The position numbers were made by a program, and so were the translations under genes. 64,000 nt of DNA from Amoeboaphelidium protococcarum (taxonomy: Eukaryota > Aphelidiomycota > Aphelidea), in NCBI GenBank assembly GCA_023515745.1, contig JALECJ010000003.1, positions 458,453 to 522,452 of the forward strand, given 5' to 3'. Under the pieces are notes generated by a model that was not told the origin of the DNA, did not search any database, and worked only from the letters and a program-made list of their open reading frames with translations. Shown here one piece after another: positions 11,900 to 24,236 of this stretch. Every line of letters starts with the position of its first letter. Within the stretch, counting starts at the first letter, position 1.

Positions 11900-12622
11900 A
11901 TGCCTGTAGATGAAATAAAAGTTGATCACCTGGTAAATGTCGAACTGCAATAGTTGGGTGTCTAGTAGATAAAACCAGCATCATTGAAGGATGATGAGGA
12001 AACAGCAGTCGCTTAATCAGACTCTCATTAGAAGAACAAATCAATTTTCGAGATATATTGGTAGAAAATACTGGCAAGGTATCCTCCACACGAGAAAGAT
12101 GTCTTTTAGATTCCAATACGCCATCCATATCCCGAGAGTTGGGTCAATTTGCCATTTCTGATTGTTGGTGCTTTCGCCACTATTACTGGCTTATTCTTCA
12201 TTGTCTTCAACTCAAGTCCTGACGTCAAGATTTTACCTCAATCTGTGGGCGCGTCGGTCGTGTTGTTTTTCTGCGCGCCTAACACCGCTCTGACTTAGCC
12301 GAAAAATGCCGTTGTCGGTCAGTTGATAGGCGCATTTTGTGGAATTGCTGCTCGTAATATGGTACCTTCAAATGATCTGAATTGGCTATCTGGCAGCATT
12401 GCCGTCACTCTTACTTGTATAATAACGTATCTCACAAACACGATTTATCCGCCTGCCGGTGCGACTGCTTTGAACGCGAGTACTTTAGCTGTTCTGCCTA
12501 GGTGGAGCGGCTTCTTTTACCTGTTCGTACCAGCTCTTCTTATGGAAATGTTCATGTTGATCATGTGTCTCCTCATCAATAATTTATCACCACACCGCCA
12601 TTACCCGAATTATTGGTTATGA
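11900..12622 (+). CDS. HPP-family integral membrane protein, 240 aa
   Basis: After a hydrophilic Gln/Lys-rich N-terminus (about 75 residues) there are about four TM helices: LPFLIVGAFATITGLFFIVF, a second containing VVLFFCAPNTALTQPKN, then GQLIGAFCGIAARNMV, ITYLTNTIYPPAGATAL and FFYLFVPALLMEMFMLIMCLL. The motifs PKNAVVGQLIGA and YPPAGATAL are the signature of the HPP family, which includes plant and algal plastid nitrite transporters and bacterial homologues. Substrate in this organism is unknown. Seven in-frame TAG/TAA lie upstream of the first TM helix. Confidence 0.85.
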
Positions 12623-12841
12623 ATGAATGCTTTACACTAGATATATATTGTCCGCCAGTAATTTTTAATCCTCGAACTTTCTTATCACGAACTTTATCTC
12701 AACTCTTTTTATAGGCAGATGATGGATCGAAGCGAAGATTTCTGATTTTTCTTTTCGCCGTACGCAGAGCCGCTGTTAGGCATTCTTTTAATTCATAGTA
12801 CGTAATAGTAGTAAACTAAACATACCTTTAGGCAACGTAAA

Positions 12842-15073
12842 ATGCAGAAAAGGCTCTCGCTTTTAAATAAACTTCACCGTGGAAGTCTGGCTAGATTCTA
12901 GTCCACAGTTAAGGATGCTCCTCCACAGACGATTGAGGTGTTCGTGGACGGAAAGTCTGTGAAAGTGCACCCTGGTTCTGCTCTGATTTAGGCTTGTGAA
13001 AAGGCTGGAGCTGTTATTCCAAGATTTTGTTATCATGAGAGACTGGCCGTTGCAGGTAATTGTAGAATGTGTCTGGTAGAGGTGGAGAAGGTACCGAAGC
13101 CTGTCGCTTCCTGTGCTTACCCCATCATGAACGGGATGAAAGTGTTCACCAACACTCCGATGGTTCACAAGGCCAGGGAGGGGATCATGGAATTTCTGCT
13201 CAGCAATCATCCACTCGACTGCCCTATTTGTGATTAAGGTGGTGAATGTGATTTGTAGGATTAGAGCATTAGGTACGGAAGTGATCGCGGTCGGTTCCGT
13301 GAGGTTGATGGTAAGCGCGCCGTTGAGGACAAAGATTTTGGTCCTCTGGTGAAGACGTCCATGAATAGATGTATCCACTGCACTCGCTGCGTTAGATTCG
13401 CCAATGAAGTGGCTGGTGCTGAAGAGCTAGGAACTTCTGGTAGAGGTAACTAGATGTAGATTGGCACTTACATTGAGAAGACGATCAACTCTGAAATGTC
13501 TGGCAATATCATTGACCTGTGTCCTGTCGGTGCGCTCACATCCAAGCCATATGAATTCAAGTCCAGGCCATGGGAGTTGAAGAAGACTGAGAGTGTCGAT
13601 GTCCTAGATGCTCTTGGTAGTAATATTCGCGTGGACTCAAGAGGTACCGAGGTGTTGAGAATATTGCCGCGCACCAATGATGATATCAATGAGGAGTGGA
13701 TCAATGACAAGACTCGGTTCGCGTATGATGGTCTGAAGAGATAGAGATTAACTGCTCCGCTTGTCAAGTAGGCAGATGGTTCATTCTAGTAGGTCACGTG
13801 GAAGAATGCCTTGCAATTGGTAGCGGATAAGTTAAAGTCGGTGAAACCTGCTCAGATTACTGCGGTGGCTGGTTAATTGGCTGACGTTGAATCTATGCTG
13901 TCTTTGAAAGATCTTTTGTCGTTGTTTGGATCTAACAATTTCAGACTTGATGGATAGTATTTGCAGCAGGATTCTATGCCTGTTTGGAGCGCTGATCTGA
14001 GAAGTAATTACCTGTTTAACAGCTAGATTAAGAATGTTGAACTTGCGGATGCCATCTTATTGATCGGTTGCAATCCTAGACACGAAGCTGCTGGACTTAA
14101 TGTGCGCATTAGAAAGAACTGGCTGAGATATTCTTTGCAGGTTGGTCTGGTTGGACCTCAAGTGGATTTGACTTACGATTATGATCATATTGGCAAGTCT
14201 TTGAATGCGCTTAGCTCTTTGGAGAAGCACAAGTTTTTCAGCACCTTATCCAAGGCACAGAAGCCAATGATAGTTATGGGTAGTTCTGTCATGGATAGAC
14301 CAGATACATCAGCAGTGTTGTAGTAAGTGGCAACTTTGTCAAAGAAAATTCCTAATCTTGTTACTGAGCAATGGAATGGATTTAATGTTCTATGGAGAAA
14401 CGCATCTAGTGCCGGTGCTGCAGATGTTGGATTCGTTCCTAATCACAAATCCACGCCTCTGAGTGAAAGCAAGTTGGTGTACCTGCTGAATGCTGATCAG
14501 CTGCCACCTAAGTCCATCCCTGAAGATGCATTTGTCATCTATCAGGGGCATCACGGTGACGAGGGTGCTGCATTGGCTGATGTTGTCCTACCTGGCTGTG
14601 CATATACCGAGAAGTCTGCCGAGTACGTCAACACTGAAGGCCGTCCATAGATGACAAAGGCTGCGATTACCGCTTTAGGAAGTGCCAAAGAGGACTGGAA
14701 GATTGTGAGGGCTCTGTCTGAAATTGCCGGAAAACCATTACCGTATGATGAGTATTATTCTCTGAGAGATCGTCTGAGGGAAGTCGCGCCACACATGGTG
14801 AATTACGGTCTGGTGGAGCAGAGCACTTTTGGTCAGCTGTCATTGGATTCGTGGAAGGAATTGGCTGGCAAGAGCAAGATGTCTTCTAATGATATTCAGC
14901 TACCTATCTAGGACTTTTACATGACTGATGTTATTAGCCGTTTTAGTATGACCATGGCTAAATGCAGTGTAGCATTTACTTAAGGCAGAAGTGCGGGCTA
15001 GAAGAATTACACCAAGTTGGAGAGTGCTGGCTAGTCTTAACAATAGCACTAATAGTAGTCTTAGTAGCACTGA
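12842..15073 (+). CDS. NDUFS1: NADH:ubiquinone oxidoreductase 75-kDa subunit (complex I, NuoG type), 743 aa
   Basis: Mitochondrial complex I electron-input subunit. A basic presequence ([20 protein letters not shown]) precedes the 2Fe-2S ferredoxin domain (residues about 30-110; [20 protein letters not shown]), the His-Cys-rich 4Fe-4S motif ([20 protein letters not shown]) and a second 4Fe-4S motif ([16 protein letters not shown]). The molybdopterin-oxidoreductase-like domain follows. The body ends with [18 protein letters not shown] as in animal and fungal homologues. An extra tail, rich in Gln and written mostly with TAG/TAA, then runs to TGA 15071-15073. Single exon. Confidence 0.96.
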
Positions 15074-15113
15074 ATTAAATAAAAGAAGATTTCCTGAGGA
15101 GTTTTATATTTAT

Positions 15114-16514
15114 TCATCTATTCACTAGTTCATTGATCAACTCAGGTTAAACATCAGCAATGCCACCTCCGCTGCTTATAATCTTGGATCGAATAACCGC
15201 ATCTTCACCACCAGATACCATAATACCATGATTCCAGTCAACGCTGAACACTTTATCAACATTGTCCAAATTACCAGCCGTCTAAACATGAGCACTTGAT
15301 CCAGAGTGAAACACAGACAGCGCAGATCTACTTCGAACATCCCAAAGCTTGACCGATCCATCATAGGAGGAGCTTGCAAAATTGTACTGACTGGATGGAT
15401 TCCATTTAACACTGCTTACCCAGCTAGAATGAGCACGGTTCATCTTGACAATCTAAGTGAACTCATCGTGACCGCCGCTGCTCTAACCCCAAACGCGGAT
15501 GTCTCCATTACTACAGCCGGCTACCAACACACCAGACACTGGATGCACATCAGCACACAGGACAGAGTGATCGCAATTAATAATCTACTACGCACTCTGA
15601 ATCTCCAAGTCCCAGATCCGTATCGTGTTATCTATACTAGCAGATACAATTTTGCCAGCATTGCGGCCAGACATAAACTTTAGACTTACTACTGCTCCAG
15701 TATGACCATCCAGATTCAAAATAGGACGAGTAATTGGCATGGAATCAAATTTCTATTTTTTGACATTATCGTCACTTGGATTCTCTGAAGACACTTCTAC
15801 AGAAGATGGAACCTCATAAATGCTCACTGAACCAGAAAATTATCCCACCGCAATAGATTTACCATCAAGACTGAACGCTACGCTTTCAACTGAATCTGAC
15901 AATGGACCAATTTAACCACACATCTACAAATCAGAGCCATTGTACGCGTAAATCCTAACTAATCTATCCAAAGACCCGGTGGCAATTAAGATTTCACTAT
16001 CGCCAGAGACGGTTGACTCCTGAACCTGACAGATACATAACGCTTTGATGGCCATTTACGAGTCTTTAGCAGATGCTTTGAGTCTAAGATTACTATCAGA
16101 GCCTCTAAATAGGACATTAAGCGATCCATCAAAAGAAGTGGACACTATCAAGTCCTTTGATACAATTTAAACGCGACTTATCCAATCGTCCATCAAAATC
16201 TCTGACGCGCCACGCTCACCGCCAGACTGTAAACCATAAATCACGGTAATCTTGATCGTATTCTCCAGTGAAAGCTAATTTTTAAGTATATAAGACTATA
16301 GTGTGGTGTTCAAGAGAGTACCATCAATGAGAAACTAAAATTATACAGATTAATTGTTATCAAAAGACTGGAGCAAGTGTTTAACGACCTGATTCAATCC
16401 AGCTGGGCCAACTTCAGTAGGAACGCGTAAAGGTAACTGCGGAATGCCTGCAACCTCTTGACTTTCAAACACAATTTACACCGCCTTTTAACCGCCATTG
16501 ATGCTTTCACTCAT
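15114..16514 (-). CDS. WDR12: WDR12/Ytm1 ribosome-biogenesis WD40 protein, 466 aa
   Basis: Component of the PeBoW/Nop7 complex that matures 25S/28S rRNA in the nucleolus. The N-terminal NLE ubiquitin-like domain is present (IVFESQEVAGIPQLPLRVPTE...LNTTLQSYI). About seven WD40 repeats follow; clear ones are ILIATGSLDRLVRIYAY, KIVSASIDNTIRIWDLE and NFASSSYDGSVKLWDVR. One long exon; stop TGA at 15114-15116. It is tail to tail with NDUFS1. Confidence 0.9.
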
Positions 16515-17107
16515 ATTTATATTATTAAATTTTATTTTATTTGATTGATATGACTGCGTTTATATCGGAATAATATTTCCAAGACAGGAAGAGTTAAAGG
16601 GGGACTTAAATATTTTTTCATCTTTTTCAGTTTCAAATCTTAATCACAACCGCTTTTGGATCAATTGAGAAAGCATCATCTGCAGTCCTATTTGGGGGTT
16701 CCAAATGTAAAGTACTCAAATGTTTAAATGATTCATCTTTGAAACGATGCAAGTTGGTCAAATTTATTAATCAGCATGAGATCAACTTCAGTAGTAATAA
16801 AGGAAGATGTGATTGCATTGTACCGCCGCTTTTCATGCTCTGTTGATCGCGCGTTGATTTTTGAATCTTTTCGTCGCGTTGTCGTTCCGGTCGGATATTG
16901 TTCGTTCGTTGGCGGTTTGGCGGTGGAGAACTTTACCGTGTCTGTGGCAAAATCGTCTGTTCATCTAATATCTGTTGAAGTGTATCATTATTCACATCTT
17001 TATTTGGCTGAGGTGCTTTTAAGAGTTCTCTTATTCCTTTCGCTCTTTGGATCTATCAAGATTTATATATTGATATATTGACAACTTTGGGAAATTAGTA
17101 AAATCAT
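16515..17107. promoter_or_regulatory. Divergent promoter region
   Basis: About 590 bp between WDR12 (minus) and the kinase gene (plus). An open frame at 16776-17081 (101 codons, ATG to TGA) contains no TAA/TAG codons and no domain. Since genuine genes here nearly all contain TAG/TAA-coded Gln, I do not call it. Confidence 0.4.
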
Positions 17108-19141
17108 ATGAGCTCAAGCGTATAGCCGAAAGGTGTGCTAAGTAGACAAGATTCGGAAGATGTTAGAAGTGAGTAGTAGGATATGGTCGCTCCCCTTCCC
17201 ACGACTGCCGCTAGTTAGTTGGTATCTCAGTACTCATACTCCACACCCAGTGGTGGTACTTCGCATTCGAATTATACTACTGCATAGAGTAATACATCTG
17301 GTTCTGCTGTGTAAGGAGCCAATGTCGCTGGTCAGTAGTCTTCCATTTAGCCGAGTACTAGTTCTGGTGGTCTCTTTTAGTCAATGATGTCCGTCGGTGC
17401 CATCAGTGTTAAGAGCAATGCTCCATCTAGTGCATCAACTAGTCGACAAGCATCATAAATGTCCGTTGACAGTGCTACATAGCAGGAACCACCATATTCG
17501 CTTCATATCGAGGACTACCAAGTGCAAAAAGTTATCGGATTTGGCTCATCGGCCTCGGTGCATGTAGCCCTGTATAAACCTTTGAACAAGTAGGTGGCGA
17601 TTAAAGTTATTGAACTGGATTAGTTTGAGCGAAATTAGATCGATGAGTTGCGCAAAGAGTTACAGGTTATGACACTGTCTAGACATCCGAATCTGCTCCC
17701 GGTGAAGGGGTCTTTTGTGGTAGAGAGTAAGCTGTATATTGTGACCCCGCTGTGCTATGCCGGCTCATGTCTTGATATTATGAAATGTGCTTTCACTGAT
17801 GGACTGGATGAAGGTGCCATCTCTTGCATTCTCAAGTAGGCCCTGTAAGGATTGGAGTATCTGCACAAGACTGGACTTATACACAGAGACGTGAAATCTG
17901 GTAATCTTCTGATGGAGGAGGACGGTACGGTGCGGCTTGCAGATTTTGGAGTGTCCGCCTCCCTATATGATGTCGGTGATCGAGGAAAGTTGAGAAAAAC
18001 CTTTGTGGGGACACCGTGTTGGATATCGCCGGAGATTGTGTAGCAGACAGGTTATAATCAGAAGACTGACATATGGTCTTTTGGTATTACTGCGCTGGAA
18101 CTGGCTCATGGTCGAGCACCATTCTCCAAGTTCCCGCCAATGAAGGTGTTGATGATGACCTTGTAGAATGATCCTCCGACACTGGATAGAAACAATAGCA
18201 AGCGAAAATTTACTAGGACGTTCAAGGATATGATTGACTCTTGTCTCATTAAAGATCCGGCCAAGAGACCATCTTCTGATAAATTGCTGCAACATTCCTT
18301 TTTCAGGCATGCCAAGAAGAAGCAGTATCTGGTGGATGTGATCATAAGTAAAATTCCTCCTGTTGTAGATCGCCCACATAAAGAGCCTAAAGTTGTGATG
18401 CAGGAGTAGATGGAGGAGTAGAGTTGGGATTTTGATGATGTTGATGTTGCCAAGTTGACTTTAGGCAAAGATGAGATTTATAGTGATGGATCGAATGAAG
18501 TGAGTCCGTACGCATCAGATGAAGCTCTGAGCTCTGGAGCGCAATCACGCGATAGGAGTGCAAGCAGCGTGCGAGGTTAAGCTCAAGATTTTGTAATGTC
18601 CCCGAGTGGTGGTGCTGGTTCTGAAGCTCAGACTCCGGCATCAACTTAGCAGTAGAAGAAGGGAAGATTTGTGGTGGATGTCCCCTCTCAGCAACACTCT
18701 GCTTCTCAGTAGCAGCATCATCATCAGTAGAGTAGCTCTGTCGCTAGTTCTGCCCGTGATGGTGATGGATTCGGTGGTGTTTTATCATAAGCGAGTTCTT
18801 ATCCAGCATCTGCCAAGTAATCTATAAGCAGTTCTGTTGGACACGCATCAGCTGTAGGCCTAGGACTGATGAATGCAGAAGACAATTTAAATGGAGATGG
18901 AAAAGGACATCATTTGCCTTCACAGGAACATCATCATTAGCAGTAGTCATCAGTGTAACAATAACCGCAATAGTAATAGTAGTAGCAGTAGCCAAATGCA
19001 ACTGTTATGCAGCCTAATATAACTGCTCCATCAGCATCTGAGGTGAAGAAGGGCCGATTCTCGGTGATTAAAGATACGATCAAGGACACTATTAAAGACA
19101 GTCTTTTGAGTAGCGGAGGTGGCGGGCACAATGCAAAATGA
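17108..19141 (+). CDS. STE20-family Ser/Thr kinase, OSR1/SPAK (Fray)-like, 677 aa
   Basis: A low-complexity Ser/Gln N-terminus (about 130 residues) precedes a complete kinase domain: glycine loop [17 protein letters not shown] lysine, [10 protein letters not shown] near residue 259, DFGVSASL near 279, and [11 protein letters not shown] in the activation segment. These last motifs are diagnostic of the GCK-VI OSR1/SPAK group. The tail is Gln/His-rich and contains two KKGRF motifs (GRFVVD near residue 517 and GRFSVI near 649) that fit the RFx[V/I] docking pattern recognised by OSR1 CCT domains. No CCT domain itself is visible. It probably acts in osmotic or ion-transport signalling. Single exon. 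Confidence 0.9.
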
Positions 19142-19461
19142 CCATGACAATTGAAATATATTTTATTGATAAATTGCGCATAGCTGGTATGTCTATTTTT
19201 GTCGATATCAATTGCCATCACTGCGCTATAACTGTAAGATGCTTATTCTGCTGTTTCGGTAATGTCAGCCAAACTCCGATCTCTCGCTCTCTCTTCGTCT
19301 CTCTCTCTTTCTCTCTCCAGTTACGGTCGCTGAGTTTTCATCGCTCATTCCCTCACCTGAAGAACTGGAGAGGAATCGCTTTGTTTCAATTTATCTCTTT
19401 ACTTTACACACTCTTTCATAGCGTTGAATCGATCAAATTAAAATTTCAAGTCAAGTTCAAA
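19142..19461. promoter_or_regulatory. Intergenic, presumed coactosin promoter
   Basis: About 320 bp with a CT-rich stretch near 19280-19320 (tctctcgctctctcttcgtc). A long frame crossing this region also runs through the coactosin introns and is judged spurious. Confidence 0.4.
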
Positions 19462-20104
19462 ATGGCTACCATTTCTGTAAGTCTCTACTCTCCGGTAGCG
19501 AACTATATCTTATCGCTGTATATGTCATTTGTAGGAGAATAGAAAAGAAATTGAGGCTGCTTACTAGGATGTTCGGTAAGTTGCAAATGTTTCGTAGTCA
19601 GTTTCTTTCATGATGTTGTATGCTGTGTGTATCGGCTTGTAGTGATGATAAGACTCCTACCACTTTTGTCATTCTTGAGTATGTTGAGGGCAAGGAGCAG
19701 TTGAAGGTTGCTCAGAAAGGTATGTCTTGATACTTTCCTGGCTCTTCTCAAACTCACATTACTGCTCTGTCATTTATCGTCAATGTACTGTAGGTTCTGG
19801 TGACTGGAAAGAGGTTGTGTCCCATCTGAAGGAGGACTAGGCTCAGTTCGCCTTTGTCCGTTATGTCTACTCCAACGATCCAATGTCTCACCGTGCAAAG
19901 TTTGTGTTCGTCGCCTGGTGCGGTCCACAGGTGAAGGTAATGCGCAAGGCCAAGTTGACTGTGCAGATTGCCGATGTCAAGACTGTGTTCAAGAACTTTG
20001 CTGTTGAAGTGCAGACTGGCGATCTTGAGGATCTTGAGGAGGGCAAGGTGTTGAAGTTGATCAAGAAGGCTGGAGGTGCTTCTTACGACGGTCAGGCATC
20101 TTGA
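19462..20104 (+). CDS. COTL1: Coactosin-like ADF-H actin-binding protein, 147 aa
   Basis: Four exons: 19462-19476, 19535-19575, 19643-19719 and 19794-20104, with introns of 58, 67 and 74 nt, all GT-AG. The protein shows the ADF-homology fold of coactosin: KEIEAAYQDVR, WKEVVSHLKEDQAQFAFVRY, then MSHRAKFVFVAWCGP, and the C-terminal KLIKKAGGASYDGQ which is nearly invariant in coactosins. It binds F-actin. The first exon codes only MATIS, so splicing is needed for the start. Confidence 0.93.
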
Positions 20105-20312
20105 ATACTGTATACTCCTCCTCCGATGATAGTTGAGAAATTGCTGGATTTAATGGAATTTAATCTAGCTAATTGTTGAATGCGATAGGTGAATGGATAA
20201 ACGAAAAATTAAAGGGTTTTTTGTTGAAATTTGCCATATTCTAATTAATTTCTCTTTACTTAACAAACTGTTCTCAAAATTTATATTTTAATTACCTGTC
20301 GGCAATAAAATA

Positions 20313-21233
20313 ATGTCTGTATGGATAGATTGGGACAAGCTTATTGAAGATCGATGTAAATTGAATAATGAGTTGAGGGAGACTTTGCAATAAGAGTTAA
20401 ATGCTCGACTCTCTTCATAGACTGATATGTTGGCTGATGTTGAAATAGAAGAGTTTGAAATAGGATAATCGACACCTATCATATAACTGCACGATATTGC
20501 TGACATTTTAGCTTTGGTTGCGGAGCGATAAAGCAATGATATTTAACAATCAACAGATCCTCTCCGGCAATCGATGATTATTGAAGAGGAATCTCATGAT
20601 GATGATGATGATGATTTGAGTGTATCGTCATCATCTTCCACTGCAGTGGGCTGCAATCGCGTGGCAAAATTATTGTAATCGACTGCCATTGTGTTTTCAG
20701 TGCAGTATGGCTTACTGGATGAAGAGCATGTTCATACTGGTTTCCGCATAAAGTTCGGTGCTGCATTAAATCTAAATTATCCGACTGAGCGATTCTTATA
20801 GTTGCCTTTGTAAATTACAATAAAAAATGTTAGAATCGATGCCAGAATCGCAATTTCTGCAGACAAGCTTGAAGTTTAGGCGAAGAGTGATGAGGAATTG
20901 TAGCGTCTGATACAATACGACATTGAAATTGACATCGGAGATGCTGATAATGGCGGCGGCAAATAGCTGCGAAATGTACATAAAGTTGAAATGTTCATCA
21001 AAGAGCAAGTGAGGTTATTACTGATGGATTATTTGGTGGCGCCCAACTTTGTCACATTGCCGTTCGTTGAATTGATGAAGAAGCGCGATTTGGATTCCTC
21101 ATTGACAATGACGAGTGATGTATCATTTCACGGTCAGCAATCGACTGATAGTGAGGATTTTTTGTATGATGATAATGATGTTTTATTGTCCAATACCTTG
21201 CGGCAGCGAAATGATTACTCCGCAATAGACTGA
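20313..21233 (+). CDS. MDM12: MDM12, ERMES complex SMP-domain subunit, 306 aa
   Basis: Lipid-transfer subunit of the ER-mitochondria encounter structure. The N-terminus MSVWIDWDKL is the conserved MDM12 opening. An SMP-like core follows: FEIGQSTPIIQLHDIAD, an acidic insertion of poly-Asp/Ser, LLQSTAIVFSVQYG, RIKFGAALNLNYPTERFLQLPLQIT, ISADKLEV, DIEIDIGD and FIKEQVRLLLMDYLVAPNFVTLPF. Length is slightly short of the yeast protein. ERMES is absent from animals, so this limits the possible host. A Miro GTPase, the ERMES-associated regulator in yeast (Gem1), is at 41-43 kb. Confidence 0.85.
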
Positions 21234-21384
21234 AGTTTGTATTGTAAAAGATAGATAAAAGAATTCTGTCTATAGTTTCTTCTGATTCGCGTTTCCATGG
21301 TATCATTGACTGAATTGAACTTCTTCATTACATTTTAACACTTTTATCTTCATGTCCTAATAATGTCACTCTGCATTCTATCAA

Positions 21385-22869
21385 ATGAATCCTTATAATG
21401 ATATTTCATCTGGCTCATAAAGCAACAAATATCTTGCCAACACTTCCTCTAATGGAACCAACAAGTACTTACTTAAACAAGACAAGGAATTGAAATCAGA
21501 AACGCTAAATCGAATCAATCGCGATCTGCCAGCTGTTTAAAAATCTGCAAGCCTCTCTGATGGTAAAGAATTTTACTAGTCTACGCCCAAGATTACAAAT
21601 AAGTATTTGAAATCATATGATGAATCTCCCTAGAGTGTATCCTCAATTACCAATATGCCCTCTCAACCATAAAAGTAGGTTCCCAATTCTGATCGCGATA
21701 CTAATGGACAAGAATCAATGCCGACCGAAGATGATCTTCATGGCGATCGGCTAACAAAGTTGAAACAATTAGAATTGGCCAAGTTGAACTAAAAACGCGC
21801 CCAATTATAAGCGTTGGTAAGTAGTGAGGATGATCTAGACGCATAGTCTGGTGGATAAGAAGATGATTCGAGTCCTCAGACAGCTGACGATAATCAAAAA
21901 TTTCAATTGATTGTCCCATTTCAAGAGAACTTAAGCACGTAAGCCGATCCAACTGCATCATAAGGTGGTTAGGATGATGCGAATTCCGTAAATACAGATT
22001 AAATTAAAGAAATGAGTGTCAATAATTCGAATATACCTCAAGATGAAGAGGAGAAGAGGGACTTTATGTTTAAAGCCATCTCTCCAAAGTCAGAGTTATA
22101 ATGCAGGATCCAGAGATAGCCTAATAAAGGTCCTGGTATGTAATTCCCCTTAATGGCCAAGTCTCAGTTCTCGTATAAGCTTTTCATTGACAAAGTGTCT
22201 GAGTAATAGAATAGCCATATGCTGACTGCTATAAAGATTAAAACTAATGGCTTAAATGGCGGATCAATATACGCGATAACTTGTCAGAAGAATATTCATA
22301 ATGATTTGGAGTCAGGTAGACTGGTTAGCGTGTGTGCGTATCTTAAAGCTAATTTTCTAGGTACTGAATTCATTCTTCATGAGCATAAGTAATCGTTAGA
22401 TAACGGCAGTTAGATATTGGACTTTAATCAATAATCTCAAGGGCGGTAACTGATGGCTGTGTTGTACGAGACCAATATGCTTGGCATGAGAGGTCCTCGT
22501 AAGATGACCATTATCACGCGGCGATAACAAGATGACGGCGTTAACATGGATGTTAGTGATGAGCGTGTTGATAATCTGGCAGAATCTTATCGAAGTGGAA
22601 ATTGGGATAATCTCAACATCATGATTAACAAATAGCCAGTCTGGAATGAGGCAACTCAGGCGTATTGTTTAAACTTTCATGGCAGAGTAACGAGGCCTAG
22701 TGTTAAAAACTTTTAAATAGTCACAGAGGAGAAAATTGATCAAGTTTAGGTTCAGTTTGGTAAAATATCCTCAAACGCGTTCACTCTAGATCTAAAGTTT
22801 CCGTTCTGTCCAGTTCAAGCATTCGCTCTTGCTCTTAGTAGTTTTGACTCCAAACTAGCGTGTGAATGA
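21385..22869 (+). CDS. Tubby-like protein, 494 aa
   Basis: The first 230 residues are disordered and Gln/Ser-rich with many TAG/TAA codons. The C-terminal tubby barrel (about residues 235-494) binds phosphoinositides in the family. Recognisable parts are [19 protein letters not shown] at its start, [11 protein letters not shown], the [17 protein letters not shown] motif, and the [21 protein letters not shown] terminus, which is the tubby signature. TGA directly follows the LACE end as expected. Single exon. Confidence 0.95.
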
Positions 22870-23237
22870 ATTGTCTGTTAATTTTAAATTACATTTATCG
22901 TCATTAAATTTCTCTTTTTTCAAGGAGATAGCCAATTCAGTTTTTATATATGATCACTTTGATAACATTTGATCATTTTTGAAATCGATCGCCGCTTCGC
23001 ATGACAGTTAAAGCATGTTTTACTAATAGAAGTTTATAGTGCCGTAGTATTATGACCTAGAACAAGATTGTTATCATATACGCCATTGCATGTTATATTT
23101 AAATCTAGATTAATTTGGAAAAGTCTTAATTATAATACTTCAGCTTGACGTTTGAACAACGAAATTGAGTCTGAGCGTGAAATTCGGATCATCTTTAGCG
23201 TCGTCTCCTTTCGGCTTCGTTGTGAATCAATTGTGAG
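22870..23237. other. Intergenic, no gene seen
   Basis: About 370 bp, AT-rich, between tubby and the phosphatase on the same strand. Confidence 0.4.
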
Positions 23238-24185
23238 ATGCATGCAATGAGCCTAAAATTATGGACTGCAACTTTATTCAGTTCAACTAAAATTGCTTAA
23301 TAAACTCTGGATGAGATCAAATAGTTATTGCTTCAGTCAAGCGGCTGTAGTTTTGGTGCGATTAAAGAGATGAATGCTGATGGAACGTGTGTAGAGATTG
23401 CCTTCCAATGCGACTATTCTTAGGTCGAGGTATTGCGTTAGAAGATTGTGGTAGAGGCTCGCACAAAGTATGGCATAGGTTTCGCTCTTTAAGAAGATAA
23501 TGTCTTTAGGAAGTATAAGCGTTTAGTCGTGTTTGATATGGACTCGACTCTCATTTAGTAGGAGGTTATCGATGAGCTGGCTCGCTGCGTCAATGTTGTT
23601 GATCAAGTTTCCGCTATAACCGAGCGCGCTATGAATGGCGAAATTGACTTCAAAGAGAGCTTGCGATAGAGAGTAGCCTTATTGGAGAAAAGTCCCGTGA
23701 ATGTCATTGATATAGTACGCAATCGTATTACCTTTACGCCTGGTGTTAGGGAGTTGTGTACAGTGCTGAAATCTCTCGGTTATAAACTTGCAGTCCTCTC
23801 TGGTGGCTTCCAGGTTCTGGCTGATTATGTCAAGTCTGAGTTGAATCTGGATTACGCCTTTGCCAACCATCTTGAGGTATCCACGGATGGAAAGTTGCTG
23901 ACTGGAAGAACTAGTGGCACTATTGTTGATGCTGAGCGTAAAGCTGATCTACTTCAAACCATCGCGAAGATTGAAGGTGTACGAAGGGAGCAGATTATCG
24001 CGGTCGGTGATGGAGCGAATGATTTGTTGATGCTACAAGCAGCTGGTCTTGGTGTGGCATTTAACGCAAAGCCAAAAGTATAGAATTTGGCTCAAGTCAG
24101 TATTAACTAGAAGAATATGTTGTGTCTATTACATCTTTTGGGTTTAACCACTCAAGATATTGAGGACTTGTAAAAGCTAAATTGA
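23238..24185 (+). CDS. PSPH: Phosphoserine phosphatase (SerB/HAD), 315 aa
   Basis: Last step of the serine pathway: phosphoserine to serine. Start ATG 23238 follows an in-frame TGA; ATG 23247 is an alternative. About 98 N-terminal residues precede the HAD core. Motif I is FDMDSTLIQQEVIDEL (nucleophile Asp, near residue 99), motif II is the SGGF segment, and motif III is VGDGANDLLML near residue 256. It works downstream of the phosphoglycerate dehydrogenase at 8-9.5 kb; the transaminase is not in this window. Single exon. Confidence 0.94.
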
Positions 24186-24236
24186 TCAAATCACGTAATG
24201 TATCTACTGTATAAATTCATTGCGTTGAATGCGAGT

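Noticed and set aside
16776-17081. 101-codon ATG-to-TGA frame upstream of the OSR1-like kinase
   Set aside because: No domain, no TAR codons, lies in a divergent promoter; likely chance.
19138-19542. 134-codon frame before coactosin
   Set aside because: It overlaps the coactosin first exon and intron in another frame and has no features.
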